Shown piece after piece: positions 1 through 4,252 of a DNA stretch of 6,148 nucleotides. A program made the translations under genes and the position numbers. The DNA is from an uncultured Austwickia sp. (GTDB lineage: Bacteria; Actinomycetota; Actinomycetes; Actinomycetales; Dermatophilaceae). Position 1 is the stretch's first letter. Each line of letters opens with the position of its first letter. The notes under the pieces are model-generated. The model was not told the DNA's origin. It saw only the letters and a list, made by a program, of their open reading frames with translations, and did not search any database. The stretch is taken from NCBI GenBank assembly GCA_934678955.1, contig CAKUSI010000240.1:1-6148 (forward strand), written 5' to 3'.

Positions 1-150
1 CACCTGCTCGGCGACGACGGGTTCGGCCGCAAGGTGGCGCTGTTCGCGTTCGACTACGACGACCAGCCCGACCCGGACATGTACCCGCGCGGGTGCCTCG
101 CCCGATTCGACGTCGGCCCCGACGGGTCCGTCACCGAGGCCACGACGTGA
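1..150 (+). CDS. 3' end of an unrecognised protein (5' end outside window)
   Basis: Frame 1 is open from the first base and ends at TGA 148-150, giving 49 residues beginning HLLGDDGFGRKVALFAFDYD and ending TEATT. The segment alternates aromatic/hydrophobic stretches (VALFAFDY) with acidic turns, and looks like the C-terminal beta structure of a small globular protein. I do not recognise the family and the start is not in view. Third codon positions are strongly G/C, which supports real coding. The stop overlaps the GTG of the next gene as GTGA, so the two are probably translationally coupled in the same operon. Confidence 0.72.
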   Translation, partial: HLLGDDGFGRKVALFAFDYDDQPDPDMYPRGCLARFDVGPDGSVTEATT

Positions 151-356
151 CCGGCCCCGGGTCGCGCCCGACCGACGTGCGGGTGCACCACCCGGACGGC
201 ACGAGCGAACTGTGCGAACTCGCCTACGACAGCCTCACCGACGAAGGCATGCACAGGTGGGTCGTCGCGGGAGAGATCACCCGGGCGGACCGGATCACCA
301 TAGGTGTCCTGCCCGCCCGCACCACGATCGCCGTCGCGCTACGAGAGGAACACTGA
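147..356 (+). CDS. Hypothetical 69-aa small phage-type protein
   Basis: This encodes 69 residues starting at GTG 147, which overlaps the upstream stop as GTGA. A GAGG motif at 136-139 sits at usable spacing. An ATG at 93 in the same frame would extend it by 18 Arg/Pro-rich residues lying wholly inside the preceding gene, so 147 is preferred. The protein reads as a compact beta-rich domain: DVRVHHPDG, then CELAYD, then RWVVAGEITRADRITIGVLPARTTIAVAL. Small proteins with a 'W-V-x-A...LPA+T-x-I' ending seem familiar from actinobacterial phages, but I know of no function. It ends at TGA 354-356, and the next ATG at 356 shares the A (TGATG), with an AGAGGA motif just upstream. No catalytic motif is seen. 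Confidence 0.75.
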   Translation: MTGPGSRPTDVRVHHPDGTSELCELAYDSLTDEGMHRWVVAGEITRADRITIGVLPARTTIAVALREEH

Positions 357-466
357 TGCGCCGCCGCGGCTGCCTCGGCCCGTACGAACTGCACCCCGTG
401 CCAACTCCCCGCAGGCCACAAGGCCGCTCGCTGGACCGCTTGCCGCCCATCCCCGAAGGAGACATC

Positions 467-1126
467 ATGACCCCGATCTGTGCCGTCGACACCGAAACGA
501 CTTCCCTGCGACCCGACCGGCGGGCGTGGGACGTCGCCCTGATCCGCCGCGACGACGAAGGCGAGCGCCGCGTCCAGTTCTTCATCGAGCTCGACGCCCT
601 CGACCTGCCCAACGCCGACCCGTTCAGCCTCAACGTCGGGCGTTTCTGGGAACGGCACCCGCAAGCCATGAGGCTCGGTGCAGGACAGGACATCGGCTGC
701 GACGCCGTCGAACTCTGGTCTTCCTGGGCCAAGGCCGATGTCTTCGCCGTACCGGCAGGAGCTGTAGTCGACGCGGCCACCGCCGCTCACATCATCGCCG
801 GGATGACGCACGGCGCGCACCTCGTCGGCGCGGTCCCGAACTTCGACGCCGAAGTCCTCGCCGCGATCCTCCGAGACAACGGCCTCACCCCGACCTTCCA
901 CTATCACCTCATCGACGTGGAGGCGTTGGCCGTCGGCTGGCTGTGCGCGTGGGACCGCGCCGACGGCGAACCCGGCATCCGACCGCCGTGGCGATCCGAC
1001 GACCTCTCCACGGCGCTCGGTGTCCCGCCACCCGCCAAGGACACCCGGCACACCGCCCTCGGAGACGCCGAATGGGCGTTCGCGATCTACGACCACATCA
1101 CCGGCGGATGGGAGAAGGCCGAGTGA
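467..1126 (+). CDS. DnaQ/RNase T-like 3'-5' exonuclease (DEDDh family)
   Basis: The 219-aa protein carries the three Exo motifs of the DEDDh superfamily. Motif I is AVDTETT with D8 and E10, motif II is VPNFDAEVL with D127, and motif III is RHTALGDAEWA with H195 and D200 (H-x4-D). These acidic residues would bind two metal ions for 3'-5' hydrolysis of DNA or RNA. The length suits a stand-alone exonuclease domain rather than a polymerase. Start choice: ATG 467 has an excellent GAAGGAG site (455-461) five bases upstream. The frame stays open back to an ATG at 356, which also has a ribosome site (AGAGGA) and would add 37 residues unlike anything in the family. The longer form is possible but less likely. 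It ends GTGA into the next gene. A role in phage DNA or RNA processing is inferred, and the substrate cannot be told from sequence. Confidence 0.9.
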   Translation: MTPICAVDTETTSLRPDRRAWDVALIRRDDEGERRVQFFIELDALDLPNADPFSLNVGRFWERHPQAMRLGAGQDIGCDAVELWSSWAKADVFAVPAGAVVDAATAAHIIAGMTHGAHLVGAVPNFDAEVLAAILRDNGLTPTFHYHLIDVEALAVGWLCAWDRADGEPGIRPPWRSDDLSTALGVPPPAKDTRHTALGDAEWAFAIYDHITGGWEKAE

Positions 1127-1335
1127 ACGTCCCGACCGAAGCGGACGTGCTCACCGCGCACGGGTTCCGGATCCTCGCCCGCGCCGACGAGGCCCGGCCG
1201 GTGTACCGGCCCGGTCTGATCGCCGCCGCCCTCCTGGCGTTCACCGACGCCGAACACGGGCACCCCGCCACCGCCGCCGACATCGACAACGCAATCCGAG
1301 GAGGTGACGGCCGTGGGGACAACCCGGATCGGTGA
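1123..1335 (+). CDS. Hypothetical 70-aa protein
   Basis: GTG 1123 overlaps the exonuclease stop as GTGA, and GGAG/AAGG motifs at 1111-1118 provide a ribosome site. The 70-residue product contains ARPVYRPGLIAAALLAFTDAEHGHPATAADIDNAI, which looks helical and compact, followed by a Gly/Asp/Arg-rich tail. I do not recognise it. The codons for RPVYRP form a 19-bp near-palindrome that recurs exactly at 3318-3336. The 3' end overlaps the next gene by about 23 bases. The long reading frame extending upstream to 304 is a GC-rich shadow of the exonuclease gene and is not used. Confidence 0.72.
   Translation: MNVPTEADVLTAHGFRILARADEARPVYRPGLIAAALLAFTDAEHGHPATAADIDNAIRGGDGRGDNPDR
1299..1307 (+). promoter_or_regulatory. 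Full-consensus Shine-Dalgarno deciding a GTG start
   Basis: AGGAGGTGA is complementary to nine bases of the 16S rRNA 3' end. It lies five bases before GTG 1313 and overlaps another in-frame GTG at 1304. The spacing favours 1313 as the true start of the 63-aa protein. Confidence 0.75.
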
Positions 1336-1504
1336 CCGCGCCGTGTACGAGGTGACCGTGCGCCGGGTCGACGACAAGACCCGGGAGCAGTGGACGTACC
1401 CGCCGATCGTGACCCGCGCGTCGTCGGTGCGGGGAGCGCTCACTGACGCGCTCCTCGCGCCCCTGTCCCGCTGGCACGCGCTCAACGACGAGGAGACCGG
1501 ATGA
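1313..1504 (+). CDS. Hypothetical 63-aa basic protein
   Basis: The start is set at GTG 1313 by the consensus AGGAGGTGA site five bases upstream. GTG 1304 lies within that site and would add only three residues. The product begins GTTRIGDRAVYEVTVRRVDD, a beta-strand-like segment with many Arg residues, then EQWTYPPIVTRASSVRGALTDALLAPLSRW, probably two helices. The family is not recognised. It overlaps the end of the 70-aa gene and ends ATGA into the next gene, placing it in the same coupled operon. Confidence 0.68.
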   Translation: MGTTRIGDRAVYEVTVRRVDDKTREQWTYPPIVTRASSVRGALTDALLAPLSRWHALNDEETG

Positions 1505-1689
1505 ACCCGACGAAGCGGGGACAGCAACTCGCCGCGTCCGCGGAGCGGTGGGCCGAAACCGCTGAGTCCCGCGCCGCGATCGCCTACACGGAGGGCGCTG
1601 GCCCCGTCCTCAACACGGCACTCGCCGCCCTCGTTTCGGTCGCGTACGCCGCCGCTTCACTCGCCTGGACCTGGACCGCCGACTCATGA
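1501..1689 (+). CDS. Hypothetical 62-aa protein with possible C-terminal membrane helix
   Basis: ATG 1501 overlaps the upstream stop as ATGA, and GAGGAGA (1490-1496) gives a good ribosome site. Residues 1-31 are charged and helical. Residues about 36-57 are hydrophobic and Ala-rich with aromatic residues at the end (VLNTALAALVSVAYAAASLAWTW), followed by ADS. This could be a single tail-anchored transmembrane helix or a buried helix. Ala-rich actinobacterial proteins often score falsely, so topology is uncertain. No family is recognised. The stop at 1687-1689 again forms ATGA, which leads into a ten-codon open frame that ends at 1718. Confidence 0.7.
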   Translation: MNPTKRGQQLAASAERWAETAESRAAIAYTEGAGPVLNTALAALVSVAYAAASLAWTWTADS

Positions 1690-1710
1690 CAAACGCGAAG
1701 GGAGCCCGCC

Positions 1711-1806
1711 GTGGCTGACATCGGAGAAACCATCGAGACCATCGAGCTTGAGCCCATCACCGCGCCGCCCGTCCAGGTGCCGGTGCCGCAGGAGGTGCCC
1801 GCGTGA
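1711..1806 (+). CDS. 31-aa acidic/proline-rich micro-protein of actinophage type
   Basis: GTG 1711 is preceded by GAAGGGAG (1697-1704) at good spacing. The 31-residue product begins ADIGETIETIELEPITAPP and ends with a Pro/Val/Glu tail. Very short proteins with an 'IGE-x-I-x-x-IE-x-EPI' start and a Pro/Glu/Val tail are, from my memory of the group, widespread in actinobacterial phages and prophages with no assigned role. The pattern match, the ribosome site and the GTGA overlap with the next gene support translation despite the size. The final codons (CAG GAG GTG) form the ribosome binding site of the next gene, so the end of this protein is under two constraints. Confidence 0.7.
   Translation: MADIGETIETIELEPITAPPVQVPVPQEVPA
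1790..1797 (+). promoter_or_regulatory. Shine-Dalgarno embedded in the end of the 31-aa gene
   Basis: AGGAGGTG lies five bases before GTG 1803 and is encoded by the penultimate residues (Gln-Glu-Val) of the upstream micro-protein. It identifies GTG 1803 as the start of the 260-aa gene. Confidence 0.72.
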
Positions 1807-2585
1807 ACGATGACTTCACCGGCCCCGCCCTCGCAGCCGGGACGGTCCTCGGGGTCCGCGCATTCGACATCGACAACCTCGGGCGGCTGTGCGGCGTAGC
1901 CCACGCCGACGTGTTCCGGCCCGGGGAGAACATCGCCCGCTGCCGCGCCACGCCACAAGGCCGGTGGGCGCATGTGCCCGGCGGGATGACGTGGACCACC
2001 CCGGACGAGCCGCGCGAACACCGACCCGGGTCAGCCGACTGCGAGTGCGGGTACTGGGCGCACTACGACGGCACCCACTCCTGGGAGTCGACGCTCCGGG
2101 CGTCCGCGATCATCGAGGGCTACGGCCTCGTCACCCTCGGCACGTCCGGGTTCCGCGCGGGCAAGGCACGCCTGGTCGCGCTCGTCCCGCCCGCGCACCT
2201 ACCGGTCGCGGCGCGTGTCGCTGACGTGTACGGGCATGCGGGGGTGCCGATCTACCGGACCCTCGCGGACGCGCTCACCGAGCACCCCGTGACGCACCCG
2301 CGCCGCGACCCCCTCCCGCACCCCGACACGCACCCGGACTTCTGGGACCGCGACGACCGGCCCCGAGCAGAACAGCAGGCGCCCCCATATCTACAGGTCC
2401 AGGCAGTCATCAACCGGCTGGCGATTTCGATGCGGTACGTCGACACCGGCGCTGTCGTCACCAGCCGGGACTTCATCGACGCCGCCACACCGCAGAAACC
2501 GAAGGGCAAGCGGCCCGGGGTCGGGGACACCACGAAGACGTACCCGACGTCCGGTGACGTCATCCGCAAGGGCAAGCGGCGGTGA
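1803..2585 (+). CDS. Hypothetical 260-aa phage-type protein with Cys/His N-terminal domain
   Basis: GTG 1803 overlaps the previous stop as GTGA and has a strong AGGAGGTG site. Residues about 13-125 match a layout I associate with uncharacterised actinobacterial phage proteins: GVRAFDIDNLGRLCGVA, FRPGENIARC, then HRPGSADCECGYWAHYD. Possible metal ligands are C47, H73, C80, C82 and H87. Residues about 125-165 look like a small alpha/beta segment (ARLVALVPPAHLPVAARVADVYG). A His/Pro linker follows with HPVTHP and HPDTHP (161-178). A separate C-terminal region contains LQVQAVINRLAISMRYVDTGAVVTSRDFIDAA and a Lys/Arg-rich tail, which may contact nucleic acid. The function is unknown. It ends GTGA into the next gene. 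Confidence 0.82.
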   Translation: MNDDFTGPALAAGTVLGVRAFDIDNLGRLCGVAHADVFRPGENIARCRATPQGRWAHVPGGMTWTTPDEPREHRPGSADCECGYWAHYDGTHSWESTLRASAIIEGYGLVTLGTSGFRAGKARLVALVPPAHLPVAARVADVYGHAGVPIYRTLADALTEHPVTHPRRDPLPHPDTHPDFWDRDDRPRAEQQAPPYLQVQAVINRLAISMRYVDTGAVVTSRDFIDAATPQKPKGKRPGVGDTTKTYPTSGDVIRKGKRR

Positions 2586-2749
2586 CCACGACGGCGGTCG
2601 TCCTGTCCCTGGACCAGGCGTGGGTTCTGCCCGTGACCGAGGTCATCGAATACAGCGAAGGCAACGCGTGGGTGTACGTCCGCACCCCACGAGGCCGCTA
2701 CTACGCGCACCGAGACGAAATAACCATCTACCCAGGAGGCAAGACATGA
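2582..2749 (+). CDS. Hypothetical 55-aa protein
   Basis: A 55-residue frame opens at GTG 2582 (GTGA overlap with the preceding stop; AAGGG at 2568-2572) and closes at TGA 2747-2749, overlapping the next ATG as ATGA. The product has beta-strand character: TTAVVLSLDQAWVLPVTEVI, then AWVYVRTPRGRYYAHRDEITIYPGG. Alternating aromatic and basic residues suggest a small SH3-like or OB-like barrel, but that is a guess. Both junctions and strong third-position G/C support it. Its last codons contain AGGAGG (2734-2739), the ribosome site of the RNA ligase gene, so its translation may be coupled to ligase expression. Confidence 0.75.
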   Translation: MTTTAVVLSLDQAWVLPVTEVIEYSEGNAWVYVRTPRGRYYAHRDEITIYPGGKT

Positions 2750-3306
2750 GGAAGATCCCGACCCTGTTCGCCCGCGACCGGGCCACTGGGAAGGTCGACA
2801 CGACGCAGGTAACGCCCGGCTGCGAATGGGTGATCGCCGGGGAAGGCGTCGCCACCCGCAAGCTCGACGGCACCTGCACCATGCTCGACGCCGACGACGG
2901 ATGGTGGGCTCGCCGGGAAGTGAAGCCCGGGAAGACGCCCCCGCCCGGTTGGCGCGAGACAGACCACGATCCCGTGACCGGGCGGCGCGTCGGCTGGGAA
3001 CCCATCGCGCAGTCCCCGTTCGCGCGGTTCCACGCCGAGGCCCTGACCATGCCCACAGACCCACCGGACCTGCAGCCGGGCACGTACGAGCTGATCGGCC
3101 CCAAGATCAACGGCAACCCCGAACGCACGACCGGTCACCGCCTCGTGCGCCACGGATGCTGGATCATCGCGCCATCGAAGCGCATCGAGCCCGAGCACAT
3201 GGTGTCTGGCCTCTCGCGCCACGGATGGGAAGGCGTCGTGTGGTGGCGCGACCCGAACGACCCCGACTGCGACAAGGCCAAGCTCAAGGGACGCGACTTC
3301 CCGTGA
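2746..3306 (+). CDS. RNA ligase, RLIG1/DUF5565-like nucleotidyltransferase
   Basis: The 186-aa protein shows the nucleotidyltransferase motifs of ATP-dependent polynucleotide ligases in order. Motif I is RKLDGT with the predicted adenylated lysine K39. Around residues 54-60 is WARREVKPGK, and GRRVGWEPI follows at about 79-87. Motif III is TYELIGPKINGNPE with E115, motif IV is WEGVVWW with E162, and motif V is KAKLKGRD with K179/K181. The combination KxDGTC, WAR-x-x-KP-x-K, GW-x-P, ELIG-x-x-INGNP, HG and EG-hydrophobic-VW closely follows the family of the vertebrate RNA ligase RLIG1 (C12orf29, formerly DUF5565), as I remember it. ATG 2746 has AGGAGG at 2734-2739 and an ATGA overlap. The likely reaction is ATP-dependent sealing of 5'-phosphate to 3'-hydroxyl RNA ends, perhaps repair of cleaved tRNA during infection (inferred). 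No kinase/phosphatase partner is in the window. Confidence 0.9.
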   Translation: MRKIPTLFARDRATGKVDTTQVTPGCEWVIAGEGVATRKLDGTCTMLDADDGWWARREVKPGKTPPPGWRETDHDPVTGRRVGWEPIAQSPFARFHAEALTMPTDPPDLQPGTYELIGPKINGNPERTTGHRLVRHGCWIIAPSKRIEPEHMVSGLSRHGWEGVVWWRDPNDPDCDKAKLKGRDFP

Positions 3307-3425
3307 GCGAGGAGGAACGGCCGGTGTACCGGCCCGCCCCGTGGCGCACCCGCCCCGCTCCACCCACTCCGGACGCCCGCCGACCCTACGGTCGGCGGGC
3401 GTCCCCGCCCCCGACGGGACACCCC
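3307..3425 (+). other. Leader between RNA ligase and next gene: alternative starts, palindrome and hairpin
   Basis: This 119-base stretch is in frame with the downstream gene. It has GTG starts at 3303 (GTGA overlap with the ligase stop) and at 3324 (GAGGAGGAA at 3309-3317, six bases upstream). Translated, it gives an Arg/Pro-rich low-complexity segment (VYRPAPWRTRPAPPTPDARR) unlike the downstream domain. It also holds the 19-bp near-palindrome (3318-3336) and a perfect 15-bp hairpin (3371-3404). It may be untranslated leader with a terminator/attenuator, or a 34-41 residue N-terminal extension. The sequence does not settle this. Confidence 0.5.
3371..3404 (+). terminator. Perfect 15-bp hairpin, candidate terminator or attenuator
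   Basis: The left arm GGACGCCCGCCGACC (3371-3385), loop CTAC (3386-3389) and right arm GGTCGGCGGGCGTCC (3390-3404) pair perfectly and are almost all G/C. No T-tract follows. That is common for actinobacterial and phage hairpin terminators, but it makes the call less certain. It lies 65 bases after the RNA ligase stop and 22 bases before GTG 3426. It could end or attenuate the transcript, stabilise the upstream mRNA 3' end, or control access to the downstream start. Confidence 0.6.
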
Positions 3426-3731
3426 GTGAAGATCACCGACACCCTCGACGAACTCACCCGCTGCCGCATCCCGTGGCTCTGCGACCGCCGGCGAAACCAC
3501 TGGATCGCAGGCCGAGACCGGGTCGTGTTCGACGGGCAGCAACTCGACGAACTCGTCCTCACCCGCGCCACCATCCACCTCGAGAACCTCGGGTTCGGTG
3601 AAGCGATGCTCGTCATCGACCGCGGCCCCGTCCACCTGCACATGCAGGTGCAATACCCCACGGTGGTGGAGTCCGAAGGCGCAGAGCGCATCACCGTCAG
3701 CAACCCGCCCCTACCCCAGGAGAACCAGTGA
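3426..3731 (+). CDS. Hypothetical 101-aa protein
   Basis: From GTG 3426 the product is 101 residues: KITDTLDELTRCRIPWLCDRRRNHW..., then IAGRDRVVFDGQQLDELVLTRATIHLENLG, then GEAMLVIDRGPVHLHMQVQYPTVV and a polar tail. The predicted pattern is helix followed by beta strands, with C13 and C19 close together. No family is recognised. Start choice is uncertain. GTG 3426 begins the domain-like part and follows the hairpin, but its ribosome site (GGGA) is weak. GTG 3324 has the best ribosome site and GTG 3303 gives the four-base overlap typical of this operon. Either would add an Arg/Pro-rich segment translated through the hairpin. The C-terminus overlaps the next gene as GTGA, with AGGAGA just upstream. 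Confidence 0.75.
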   Translation: MKITDTLDELTRCRIPWLCDRRRNHWIAGRDRVVFDGQQLDELVLTRATIHLENLGFGEAMLVIDRGPVHLHMQVQYPTVVESEGAERITVSNPPLPQENQ

Positions 3732-4252
3732 CCGGCTTGACCGACGTCCGAGACCGCACCCTGACGATGCTCCGCGCTCTCGGGGTCGAACCCGACCAGC
3801 GGCAGATGCGCACCGTCGAGAAGTACGTGCGCTGGGTCGACGGACAGATCAGTACGGCGCACATCGACGGGCGGGTCATGGACCGCGAAGTCGCCCGCGG
3901 CCACGAGATGACCGTCACCCACGACCCGTACTGGGGCGGCGCCGACTACACAGCGACTTGCCACGAACCGCCTGGCGCGGACTGTCGTCTCGTCTGCGCC
4001 GACGACGACTGCGAACAGTGGGCCGCGATCCTGCGTGACGTCACCGGCCCCTACCACGTCGTCAACGACGACCCAGCCGACGAGCCTGTCCAGCACCGCA
4101 TGACCGACAACGGGCAGTGCAACGCCGTGGACTGGCTGCGCAACGACGACGCCGGGATCGGCGATCTCGGCCCCGGCTCCGGGTTCGAGCTGGCGCGCAT
4201 ACCGGTACGCGTCTCGTGGACCGGCTACGGCTACGGATGGGAACGCGCATGA
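3728..4252 (+). CDS. Hypothetical 174-aa Cys-rich actinophage-type protein
   Basis: GTG 3728 overlaps the upstream stop (GTGA) and has AGGAGA at 3718-3723. The protein shows three parts. Residues 1-45 are a helical segment (TMLRALGVEPDQRQMRTVEKYVRWVDGQ). Residues about 55-105 are a Cys/His segment (HEMTVTHDPYWGGADYTATCHEPPGADCRLVCADDDCEQW) with C78, H79, C86, C90 and C95 as possible zinc ligands. Residues about 124-174 are a C-terminal module (QCNAVDWLRNDD...ELARIPVRVSWTGYGYGWE). The last two resemble modules I associate with small actinobacterial phage proteins. Here they appear joined in one chain, which may be a fusion. No enzymatic motif is visible. It ends ATGA into the zinc-finger/HTH gene. 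Confidence 0.8.
   Translation: MTGLTDVRDRTLTMLRALGVEPDQRQMRTVEKYVRWVDGQISTAHIDGRVMDREVARGHEMTVTHDPYWGGADYTATCHEPPGADCRLVCADDDCEQWAAILRDVTGPYHVVNDDPADEPVQHRMTDNGQCNAVDWLRNDDAGIGDLGPGSGFELARIPVRVSWTGYGYGWERA

Noticed and set aside
224..1096. Long minus-strand open frame of 290 codons opposite the exonuclease
   Set aside because: It is the antisense shadow of a GC-rich coding gene with clear DEDDh motifs. It has no recognisable domains and conflicts with the consistent + strand operon.
304..1122. Upstream extension of the 70-aa gene's frame and its Arg/Pro-rich translation
   Set aside because: Arg/Pro/His-rich out-of-frame reading of the exonuclease gene. GTG 1123 with the GTGA overlap is a far better start.
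2826..3302. + strand open frame overlapping the RNA ligase
   Set aside because: Arg/His-rich shadow of the ligase frame. Only the part after 3303 makes sense as a start region of the downstream gene.
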